A stretch of DNA of 5,252 bases from JBMYQA01 sp049600855 (GTDB lineage: Bacteria; Bacteroidota; Bacteroidia; Cytophagales; Flammeovirgaceae), in NCBI GenBank assembly GCA_049600855.1, contig JBMYQA010000370.1, positions 1 to 5,252 of the forward strand, given 5' to 3'. Under the pieces are notes generated by a model. That model did no database searches. It was given only the letters and a program-made list of their open reading frames with translations, and was not told where the DNA came from. The translations under genes and the position numbers were made by a program. Below, piece by piece: positions 1 through 5,252 of the stretch. The number at the start of each line of letters is the position of its first letter. Position 1 is the stretch's first letter.

Positions 1-818
1 TTGCCCGCAAGTTTTCCTATAGTTTCGAATAACATTTTCCAAATACGCGTAGAAGAACTGATGGAATCTTCATGCACTTTCATAACCATATCTTTGGTAC
101 GATCAGGCATATTTAAAAATTCCCGAGAAATGACAGAAGTAATGTCACCATCAATTTGCACAGTAGTTTGCAACAAGACCTGTTCCATGCCAATTTCCCA
201 CACCTTACGAATCATCGTGATGTGTTCGGGAGTGAGGTCAATATCCTCTACTTTATTAATGTCTTGAATGCTCACGTCATTATTCCATCCTACAGAATCG
301 GTTTGAGATTCAAATGGCTGGTAATCTGATTCTATCGCGGATAAATCTGGTTTTTCTGCAAACAGCTCTTGATCGTTGGCAATTTCTTCTTCAAACTCTT
401 TACGTCTCATTTTGAAGAGACCAATGATGTTGGATGCTTTACCCACAATTCGATCCAACATATGATGCACCTTTTCAAGCTTGCGTTCCTGTTCTTTGGT
501 TTTGGCACGATTTATCATGCGCTGTACATCTTTGCGCGCACTTTTCGCATGTGAGGCAATCTCAATAAAAGAATATTCACCCCCAAAACGCCAACGAAAG
601 TAACGGGTATGATCTTCTTTTTCAGGTTGATAGCTTCGGCCAGGAGCTTTTTGACACAAGCCTTGCTCAATCATATAGGAACGATATTGATCAGCAATGC
701 GTAACAGCGCAACACGCCTAGAGTTGGGCATCTTGGCACTGGAGGTATTTTCTTTGATGATGGTGTTTACCTCCAAGTTGAGCAAGTCTCCTGCTAAGGT
801 TCTTAGGTATTTTCCCAT
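1..818 (-). CDS. Hypothetical protein, C-terminus beyond the window edge
   Basis: I read 272 open codons on the minus strand from ATG at 818 down to base 3; the frame has no stop and leaves the window, so the gene is 3'-truncated here. The upstream frame closes at a TAA, and a GGAGG at 829-833 supports this start. I do not recognise the family. Visible parts: a start MGKYLRTLAGDLLNLEVNTI; a basic section at about residues 33-110 rich in Arg, Lys and aromatics; a strongly charged helical, coiled-coil-like stretch at about 92-150; an acidic linker at about 145-195; and a helical section from about 197. That last section contains GDITSVISRE (224-233), a motif also found in the neighbouring 137-aa protein. 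There is no signal peptide or membrane segment, so it is probably cytoplasmic. It lies 110 bases downstream of the 137-aa gene on the same strand and is probably co-transcribed. The open frame is very likely a real gene; its function is unknown. Confidence 0.85.
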   Translation of the reverse strand, partial: MGKYLRTLAGDLLNLEVNTIIKENTSSAKMPNSRRVALLRIADQYRSYMIEQGLCQKAPGRSYQPEKEDHTRYFRWRFGGEYSFIEIASHAKSARKDVQRMINRAKTKEQERKLEKVHHMLDRIVGKASNIIGLFKMRRKEFEEEIANDQELFAEKPDLSAIESDYQPFESQTDSVGWNNDVSIQDINKVEDIDLTPEHITMIRKVWEIGMEQVLLQTTVQIDGDITSVISREFLNMPDRTKDMVMKVHEDSISSSTRIWKMLFETIGKLAG

Positions 819-828
819 AATTACAATT

Positions 829-833
829 CCTCC
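829..833 (-). promoter_or_regulatory. Shine-Dalgarno sequence of the left-edge gene
   Basis: The minus strand reads GGAGG here, 10 bases before the ATG at 818. This fixes the start of the partial gene. It stands out because none of the other four genes in the window has a clear Shine-Dalgarno sequence, which is usual in Bacteroidota. Confidence 0.65.
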
Positions 834-875
834 ATCATCAATAGGTCGATAGAGGATGAGTTAAGGTGAATGACT

Positions 876-893
876 ATTGCCGTTTGAGGCAAT
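876..893. repeat. Small inverted repeat between the two minus-strand genes
   Basis: ATTGCC at 876-881 and GGCAAT at 888-893 form a 6-bp stem around the 6-base loop GTTTGA. It lies in the 110-base gap between the two minus-strand genes. No T-run follows on either strand, so it is not a standard intrinsic terminator. It could be an RNA processing or stability hairpin, or chance. Confidence 0.35.
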
Positions 894-928
894 GAAACAG
901 CTGAACATAGACTAAAACGCGTAAAAGA

Positions 929-1342
929 TTAACCTCTTACATCGTTATCATCCTCAAAAAGAGTTTCATCTACACGAGTTTCGTCATAATTCAAATCACG
1001 GGTTTCTCGGTATAATTTGTATAATGCTAAAATCGCCTGAATATTTCCTTGAACAATCTCATGACCTTTTTCTTCCTTGCGGGCATGGAAATCTAATAAC
1101 CACTGAAACTTGTCATCCATCAACTCATTGCTAATGCTTGTGGTAATGTCACCGCCAATCAAGTTGATTTTACTGTTCATAATTTTATACTCTGTATCAG
1201 CTTTTGGTTCTACCTCCTCATTCATACCATATTTAAAATCTCCCACAACCGTTTTGATATCCAATGTGGTTAATCGGCTGATACGATCTTCTATCTTAGC
1301 AATAAAATCGGCAAATACGCTTTCTTCCTTTTCTTCAAACAT
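929..1342 (-). CDS. Hypothetical acidic 137-aa protein with a GDIT motif
   Basis: This is a complete minus-strand frame from ATG at 1342 to TAA at 929. I do not recognise the family. The protein starts MFEEKEESVFADF, is acidic, has no signal peptide or membrane segment, and looks mostly helical. Its centre (about residues 58-75) carries a hydrophobic strand followed by GDITTSISNE (64-73). The partial gene downstream has GDITSVISRE, identical at seven of twelve positions (G, D, I, T, I, S, E) with conservative changes nearby. Residues 80-112 look like a long helix pair, and the end (about 113-137) is an acidic tail. There is no clear Shine-Dalgarno sequence before the ATG. It is the first gene of a probable two-gene unit reading leftward, and its promoter must lie in the 1343-1814 region, where I found no convincing match. 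The overlapping plus-strand frame at 1110-1376 is a shadow. The gene is probably real; its function is unknown. Confidence 0.8.
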   Translation of the reverse strand: MFEEKEESVFADFIAKIEDRISRLTTLDIKTVVGDFKYGMNEEVEPKADTEYKIMNSKINLIGGDITTSISNELMDDKFQWLLDFHARKEEKGHEIVQGNIQAILALYKLYRETRDLNYDETRVDETLFEDDNDVRG

Positions 1343-1814
1343 CTTTGATCAAGATTTAGAGTTAGTAAATGAGTGAAATTTGAGTTTTACTTCTTGATAA
1401 TCAGAATAAACCATCCATTCTCAAGTTTAATCATTGTCAACGAAAATTGCCACGCTCTCATCAGATTATTTTAGCCGTTTGCGCAAAATAAATTGTACTT
1501 TTCATATTTTTTAGTAAACTATCAATATAAAACGCAGGGTATTTGCTAAATGCTTATAAGGTCTATCGCTTTATTCTTCTTGTCTTTTTACAAAAAGATC
1601 ATTCGATTAAAGCGTTTGGCAAAGAGCTTGTTTAAAGTAAGGGGTTTCGAATCGAAAATGAGCTAATTTGACGTTAGACAATTCAATTTTGCCGCGAATA
1701 ATGATCATTATTTAAGAAAAAATTGAAGAAGTATAAGGGCAAATTAGCCATTTGTAGGTGAAAGGCTTTATTTTAAATAAGCTCAAAATCTAGTTCCAAT
1801 GGTTCTGAAATAGC
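1343..1814. other. Divergent intergenic region, 472 bases, no gene seen
   Basis: This AT-rich gap separates the leftward two-gene unit from the rightward VWA gene and must hold promoters for both. I found no exact TAnnTTTG element on either strand. Small dyads are visible: TTTGCGCAAA at 1478-1487 (perfect 10-base palindrome); TCTTTTT/AAAAAGA at 1583-1598 (7-bp arms, 2-base centre); and TTTCGA-A-TCGAAA at 1645-1657. The right third is taken up by the long nested inverted repeat listed separately. The region from 1343 to about 1475 shows nothing I can assign. Confidence 0.7.
1624..1784 (+). repeat. 161-base nested inverted repeat (long imperfect hairpin)
   Basis: The two halves pair over almost their full length around a centre near 1704. 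From outside in: 1624-1642 pairs with 1766-1784 (19 consecutive pairs, three of them G-T); a 2x2 mismatch; 1645-1649 with 1759-1763; an unpaired stretch; 1656-1660 with 1749-1753; one bulged A at 1661; 1662-1670 with 1740-1748 (9 bp); a patchy stretch; 1682-1690 with 1719-1727 (9 bp); a 6x6 internal loop; and a perfect 16-base palindrome, AATAATGATCATTATT, at 1697-1712. The element ends 30 bases before the VWA start codon. All four stem wobble pairs are G on the left and T on the right, which would be G-U in a plus-strand RNA but C-A mismatches in a minus-strand RNA; this mildly favours a plus-strand transcript. AAA flanks both ends (1621-1623, 1785-1787), a possible but weak target duplication. 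It could be a structured leader or small RNA, a MITE-like palindromic element, or a compound operator. The structure is plain; its role is not. Confidence 0.75.
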
Positions 1815-3422
1815 ATGATGAAGTTTTTTCCACATTTATATACACTCTGTCTTTTAAGTTTCCTATCAACCACATCGTTGTATGGACAAACTCCTTTAGA
1901 TGATACGACTTATCACGCACTAAACAATTACGTGAAATACGTCAATCAAAACATTAATACGTTGCAGTATTTTCATCAAAAATTTAAACGCTTCAACGTT
2001 AAATTAAATCATTACTACAGTACCTATCCGCCCAGTGCCGAGGCGCGCATTGCCAAAGAACAAACTCATGGTGCGTTAGTTTTTTCCGATAGCAACCAAA
2101 CGAGTATCTCCCTGAGCAGCTTATACGAACAAACCATCTCCACAAGTAGCGTGTTGAAGCCCGCAAGTCAAAAGGCGCTAAACCAGCCTACAGATGTGAT
2201 GATGAAGGTGATTTTTCGATTGGTGAACCTCAATGCCGAATTAGATCAATATGTCAGCAATAAGGATTACTTGGATGAACCTAAGTTAAGTACCGCCTAT
2301 GCGGTGCTCAATAAAGTTCGTCTTTCCTTTCACGAATTTACCTTGGCACGAGATGATTTAGAATATGAATTATCCTTAGTGATGAAACGCTACAAATTCG
2401 ATGATTCTCCTGACGAGGTATGGGAATTACAAAAGCAATTAATGGCTTTGTTAGACTTAAATAAACAGGTCTTAAATTCCTTGAAAAAGGATGATATTCC
2501 AGAAATGAAAGAGCGGGTGAATCAACTTGCGCAACAGTTTAACACATTGCCAGTTGCAAAAAAATCATTGAAGCAACTCCGCCAAACGAATAAAGCAAGG
2601 TGGCGTGCGCTATACGATGATTATGTGGTGGTAAAAAGTACGATGAGTGAGCTAATTCGTACCATTCAACGTTATGAGAGCAGTCCTGAGACGACAGAAA
2701 TGAAGATGTTGGGGAAAGCTTATGTGTATTACAATGAGCACGCCCTCAATAAATATAATGCGTTAATAGAAATCTACGGCGAGTGGTTAGAGGTATCTGG
2801 AAAACGGAGTCTGAATCGCATGGAGGAAGTTCCTTGGTTTACGGCACTTACGCCACATTCATTGCTTGATGGAGCAGCGCCAAATAACCTGATTTTTTTA
2901 CTAGATGTTTCTTCATCCATGAATCGGCCAGAACGCTTACCCTTGTTGCAAGAGTCCATGAAACGCCTCGTTGCACAAATGCGTCCCATTGATCGGATTG
3001 CCATTGTGACCTATTCTGGAAAATCGCGTGTGGTGCTGCATTCTACCTCGGCACGTGAACTCAAAAAAATTGAACGCGCCATTGATAACCTCAAATCGAG
3101 TGGGGAGAGTAATGCCTTTTCAGGATTAAAAATGGCCTATGAGGTATTGGATGAGCACTTTATTAAAAATGGAAATAACCGCATTATTCTGGCAACAGAT
3201 GGTTATTTTAATATGGGCACGCACTTTACCAAACTCATTCAGGAGCAAGCATTCCTCGAAAAGCGATTATCGGTATTTTACTTTGGTGATAATGAAATTC
3301 GTTTTAAAAAGAAGCTACAGCGTTTAGCCAATGCAGGTAAAGGAAATTACATTCACATTAGGCCCGAAAATGTAGATCAGATGCTGATTAAAGAAGCTAA
3401 AGCCGTGAAAAGTGGAAGTTAG
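1815..3422 (+). CDS. Secreted von Willebrand factor A (VWA) domain protein
   Basis: The 535-aa product begins with a signal peptide: Lys at position 3, a hydrophobic core at about 8-20, and a likely cut after LYG with Gln25 at +1, a common Bacteroidota pattern. It is therefore exported, and it lacks a lipobox or C-terminal anchor. Residues of about 30-350 are largely helical and charged and match no domain I know. The VWA domain spans about 357-525. Its metal-binding site is complete: DVSSS (Asp364, Ser366, Ser368), Ser432 in GESN where Thr is usual, and Asp462 in ATDG. The pattern ATDGYFNMG followed by LANAGKGNYIHI resembles the VWA domains of YfbK-type proteins. Such domains bind partner proteins through a divalent metal; the partner here is unknown. 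ATG at 1815 is followed by a second ATG at 1818 and either could start translation; there is no Shine-Dalgarno sequence. It is probably co-transcribed with the membrane regulator that follows. The VWA call is firm; the role is open. Confidence 0.93.
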   Translation: MMKFFPHLYTLCLLSFLSTTSLYGQTPLDDTTYHALNNYVKYVNQNINTLQYFHQKFKRFNVKLNHYYSTYPPSAEARIAKEQTHGALVFSDSNQTSISLSSLYEQTISTSSVLKPASQKALNQPTDVMMKVIFRLVNLNAELDQYVSNKDYLDEPKLSTAYAVLNKVRLSFHEFTLARDDLEYELSLVMKRYKFDDSPDEVWELQKQLMALLDLNKQVLNSLKKDDIPEMKERVNQLAQQFNTLPVAKKSLKQLRQTNKARWRALYDDYVVVKSTMSELIRTIQRYESSPETTEMKMLGKAYVYYNEHALNKYNALIEIYGEWLEVSGKRSLNRMEEVPWFTALTPHSLLDGAAPNNLIFLLDVSSSMNRPERLPLLQESMKRLVAQMRPIDRIAIVTYSGKSRVVLHSTSARELKKIERAIDNLKSSGESNAFSGLKMAYEVLDEHFIKNGNNRIILATDGYFNMGTHFTKLIQEQAFLEKRLSVFYFGDNEIRFKKKLQRLANAGKGNYIHIRPENVDQMLIKEAKAVKSGS

Positions 3423-3460
3423 CCATTGCGCTTGGAGTAGTTGCTGTAAATGATACGATT

Positions 3461-4444
3461 ATGGAACAGCCTTCATTTGATACTTGGGAAAGCATTTTCC
3501 TGTTTGCTGCTGTGCAGGGTATATTTTTAGCCCTCACGATTGTAATACAAAAAGCAAAAAAATGGCAGGCAAATTATTACTTAGCGGCTACCGTATTGTT
3601 ATTTAGCATCATGTTGGTGTATTATGTGGGCTATTGGACAGGATATAACCAATTGCTTCCAAGGTTTTTAAGTGCTGTAGAAGGTTTTACGCTGTTAATT
3701 AGTCCTACCTTATTATTTTATGTAAAGTCCTTTAAAAAAGCTCAAAAACCCAAAGCGCTTTTCATTCATTTTGCGCTTTTCCCAATTTATGTCATTTTCC
3801 GATTTTGGGCTGCTTGGCCTTGGGCACCCTTGCTCCAATGTTTACACTTATTGGTCTATAGCATTTGGATTTGGAAAGAAAGTAAACCACTCCAACACAG
3901 AGGATTGCGCCGCTTCCTCCCTTGGGCTTATGTGATGTATACTTTTAGCTTTTGGGCGTATTATGTGCTCGTTGCCACTGGAAATTTACGTGTGGAATAT
4001 GATTATGCGATTTCGATGCTCATTTCTATTGTGATCTATTACATTGGTTATGTAGGATACCAGCAACAAAGTCCATTAATTCCTAAGTATCATAATGCGG
4101 CTTTACCCAACAGTTTATCCAATGAAATTGTAAGCAAGCTGCAGCATTACTTTGAAAAAGAACAACCCTATTTATCGGGGGAGTTGCGGCTGGGTAATAT
4201 TGCCCAGCAATTAGGATTTAGCAATCAGCAAGTTTCCCAAGTCATTAACCAAGAGTTGGGTAAGAGTTTTTCAGATTTTGTGAATGAATATCGGGTTGCG
4301 ATTGCTAAAGAAAAACTCCTCCAAACGCAAGACAAAGTCGAACACATTGCCTTTGATAGCGGGTTTAATAATAAAGTGTCTTTTTATCAAGCTTTTAAAA
4401 AGTCAACAGGCGTGTCTCCTTCCCAGTTCCGAAAGCAAAATTGA
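3461..4444 (+). CDS. Membrane-anchored AraC-family transcriptional regulator
   Basis: The 327-aa protein has two halves. Residues 1-200 contain about seven hydrophobic helices (roughly 10-30, 37-59, 72-90, 98-118, 121-138, 153-172, 182-200), rich in Trp and Tyr. Residues 221-327 form an AraC-type DNA-binding domain with two helix-turn-helix units at about 243-264 and 292-313. The second contains the family signature IAFDSGFNNKVSFYQAFKKS, followed by GVSPSQFRK. Membrane AraC regulators of this layout are common in Bacteroidota and are thought to couple a membrane signal to transcription, but the ligand and targets cannot be read here. The gene begins 38 bases after the VWA stop with no terminator between, so the two probably share a transcript. 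A GGAG at 3434-3437 is too far from this ATG to help; it fits better an out-of-frame ATG at 3450 that opens only a 26-codon frame. Family call is firm. Confidence 0.95.
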   Translation: MEQPSFDTWESIFLFAAVQGIFLALTIVIQKAKKWQANYYLAATVLLFSIMLVYYVGYWTGYNQLLPRFLSAVEGFTLLISPTLLFYVKSFKKAQKPKALFIHFALFPIYVIFRFWAAWPWAPLLQCLHLLVYSIWIWKESKPLQHRGLRRFLPWAYVMYTFSFWAYYVLVATGNLRVEYDYAISMLISIVIYYIGYVGYQQQSPLIPKYHNAALPNSLSNEIVSKLQHYFEKEQPYLSGELRLGNIAQQLGFSNQQVSQVINQELGKSFSDFVNEYRVAIAKEKLLQTQDKVEHIAFDSGFNNKVSFYQAFKKSTGVSPSQFRKQN

Positions 4445-4496
4445 TGTAAAAAGGTTAAGTTTTATCATAATTAACTTCAGTTTAGACGCATGAGGG

Positions 4497-4504
4497 TAGT
4501 TTTG
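4497..4504 (+). promoter_or_regulatory. Bacteroidota-type -7 promoter element
   Basis: TAGTTTTG matches the Bacteroidota -7 consensus TAnnTTTG exactly, 36 bases before the ATG of the DUF1579-like gene. The expected -33 TTG, about 19 bases upstream, is not there as an exact match; only CTTC is seen near 4475-4478. Transcription would start near 4510 and give a leader of about 30 bases. A partial promoter match, so moderate confidence. Confidence 0.45.
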
Positions 4505-4529
4505 GTGCATTCAGTAACATTCACCAAAA
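4500..4529. promoter_or_regulatory. Dyad overlapping the DUF1579-like gene promoter
   Basis: TTTTGGTG at 4500-4507 and CACCAAAA at 4522-4529 are exact inverted copies separated by 14 bases. The left arm overlaps the -7 element and the right arm ends 11 bases before the ATG. The spacer holds CATTCA at 4508-4513, repeated at 4518-4523, one helical turn apart. If the promoter call is right, the left arm is not transcribed in full, which fits a protein-binding operator better than an RNA hairpin. Confidence 0.45.
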
Positions 4530-4540
4530 AATGATCACTC

Positions 4541-5065
4541 ATGAAAAAAGGGATACTATTTTTCGCAATTTTCGCTTGCATGAGCGTTGTCACTTTCGCA
4601 CAAGAAAAAGCCGAAAAGCCAGAAACGTATTTTAATTTTTGGCTCGGCAAGTGGGAAGCTACTTGGGATGAAGGCGATGGAAAAAAAGGCAAAGGCGTAA
4701 ATTACATTCACACGACTTTAGATGGAAAAGTCCTTCAAGAAAACTTTGAAGTAACGGAAGGACAAAATAAAGGCTTTAAAGGGAAAAGCTTTTCGGTATA
4801 TAATCCTAGAAAAAATGAATGGAAGCAGGCTTGGGCCGATAACCAAGGCGGTTATTTCGATTTTACAGGTGCTAAAGACGGGGAGTTGAGAATGTTTCAA
4901 ACGGCAGTTTTTGAAAAAGGAGACAAAAAGATTGTGCAGCGTATGGTGTTTAAAAACATCACGAAAGACTCCATGACTTGGGATTGGGAAAGCTCCGTTG
5001 ATGGTGGGAAAACTTGGAAATTGAGTTGGCGGATTCAATACAAGAAAGTAGCAGAAGCGAAGTAA
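4541..5065 (+). CDS. Secreted DUF1579-like (lipocalin-like) protein
   Basis: The 174-aa product starts MKKGILFFAIFACMSVVTFA, a clear signal peptide with a probable cut after Ala20 and Gln21 at +1. The mature part of about 154 residues resembles DUF1579 proteins, which are predicted small beta-barrels: FNFWLGKWEATW at 31-42, then GKGVNYIHTTLDGKVLQENF at 50-69 with a conserved-looking LDG, SVYNPRKNEWKQAWAD at 85-100 followed by a Gly-Gly-Tyr turn, and a final strand pair around WDWESSVDGGKTWKLSWRI at 147-165. The mature protein is probably periplasmic or released. Family function is not established, and I see no catalytic motif. It follows the AraC-type regulator on the same strand after 96 bases, with its own promoter-like element and a strong terminator behind it, so it could be a separate unit. 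ATG at 4541 is preferred because only it gives the signal peptide; an out-of-frame ATG lies at 4531. Confidence 0.88.
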   Translation: MKKGILFFAIFACMSVVTFAQEKAEKPETYFNFWLGKWEATWDEGDGKKGKGVNYIHTTLDGKVLQENFEVTEGQNKGFKGKSFSVYNPRKNEWKQAWADNQGGYFDFTGAKDGELRMFQTAVFEKGDKKIVQRMVFKNITKDSMTWDWESSVDGGKTWKLSWRIQYKKVAEAK

Positions 5066-5083
5066 TGCTATAAAAACGCGTAA

Positions 5084-5128
5084 AAAAATCCATGTTACTG
5101 CTGTTATGAGTAACATGGATTTTTCTTT
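5084..5128. terminator. Intrinsic terminator, probably bidirectional
   Basis: AAAAATCCATGTTACT at 5084-5099 pairs perfectly with AGTAACATGGATTTTT at 5109-5124 around a 9-base loop (16 bp, of which 11 bp are outside the A/T tract). TTTTTCTTT follows on the plus strand and, read from the other side, the A-run at 5082-5088 gives a T-run on the minus strand. It lies 18 bases after the DUF1579-like stop codon and ends that transcript; it could also stop a transcript coming from the right. Confidence 0.92.
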
Positions 5129-5179
5129 GGCAGCAATTCTCACTTTGTAAAAAATGCTTGTTATTCTGCAAGAAAAGGA

Positions 5180-5252
5180 CTTTTTTGTCATGTCGACGGA
5201 AGCTGGGGTCGCACACGACAGATAGCTAAGTGTCACGTGGCTAAACGAACTC
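5180..5252. repeat. Possible edge of a dispersed intergenic repeat
   Basis: After the terminator no gene is seen to the end of the window. From about 5185 the sequence changes character: 32 of the 58 bases in 5195-5252 are G or C, clearly richer than the neighbouring DNA. It opens TTTTGTCATGTCGACGGAAG, which resembles the TGTCATnTCGAC-type intergenic repeats I recall from Flavobacteriia genomes. Short dyads are present: GTCG-CACA-CGAC at 5208-5219 and CACGTG near 5235. The only frame starting at the ATG at 5190 stops after 11 codons. The resemblance is from memory and unverified; the start of a structured RNA cut by the edge is another option. Confidence 0.3.

Noticed and set aside
1..267. 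Plus-strand open frame at the left edge
   Set aside because: It lies opposite the long minus-strand gene at 1-818, starts with TTG at the window edge, and has no domain or signal; it is a shadow frame.
1435..1440. TTGACA on the minus strand as a -35 box for the leftward genes
   Set aside because: No TATAAT-like or TAnnTTTG-like element lies at a suitable spacing, and Bacteroidota primary promoters do not use TTGACA in this form.
3450..3530. Short leader peptide frame from ATG 3450
   Set aside because: It has a GGAG at 3434-3437 but encodes only 26 codons overlapping the regulator's start, with no conserved pattern to support it.
4454..4475. GTTAA/TTAAC inverted repeat after the AraC-type gene as a terminator
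   Set aside because: Arms are only 5 bp of AT-rich sequence and no T-run follows; it would not be stable.
4718..5236. Minus-strand open frame of 172 codons at the right end
   Set aside because: It overlaps the DUF1579-like gene antisense and runs through the terminator hairpin; its protein is low-complexity with no recognisable domain.
5200..5252. Start of a tmRNA or tRNA at the right edge
   Set aside because: GTCGCACACGAC recalls part of known tmRNAs, but no acceptor stem, T-loop or tag reading frame can be found in the bases available.

Overview
The window looks like chromosomal DNA from a member of the Bacteroidota, probably an AT-rich Flavobacteriia- or Cytophagia-like lineage. The signs are signal peptides with glutamine at the predicted +1 position (LYG|Q and FA|Q), a seven-helix membrane AraC-type regulator typical of that phylum, mostly absent Shine-Dalgarno sequences, and one good match to the Bacteroidota -7 promoter element TAnnTTTG. 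No phage, IS, CRISPR, tRNA or rRNA gene was recognised.

Layout. (1) Bases 1-1342, minus strand: two genes of unknown function, read right to left, probably one transcript. The first encodes a 137-aa acidic protein. The second runs off the left edge after 272 codons and has an unusually good ribosome binding site. The two proteins share a short motif, GDIT[ST]xISxE, so they may be related. (2) Bases 1343-1814: a 472-base divergent intergenic region. It contains a 161-base nested inverted repeat (1624-1784), built of several stems that nearly share one centre and closed by a perfect 16-base palindrome. This is the most unusual object in the window. (3) Bases 1815-4444, plus strand: a secreted von Willebrand factor A protein with an intact metal-binding site, followed 38 bases later by a membrane-anchored AraC-family regulator with no terminator between them. 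(4) Bases 4445-5065: a short intergenic region with a promoter-like element overlapping a dyad, then a secreted DUF1579-like protein. (5) Bases 5066-5252: a strong, probably bidirectional intrinsic terminator, then a GC-richer tail that may be the edge of a dispersed intergenic repeat.

Working together. The VWA protein and the AraC-type regulator are probably co-transcribed, which suggests a membrane-level sensing or envelope function, but no ligand or target can be read from the sequence. The DUF1579-like gene has its own promoter-like element and may be an independent unit, or a target of the adjacent regulator. The two minus-strand genes are divergent from this set, and a functional link to it is unproven.
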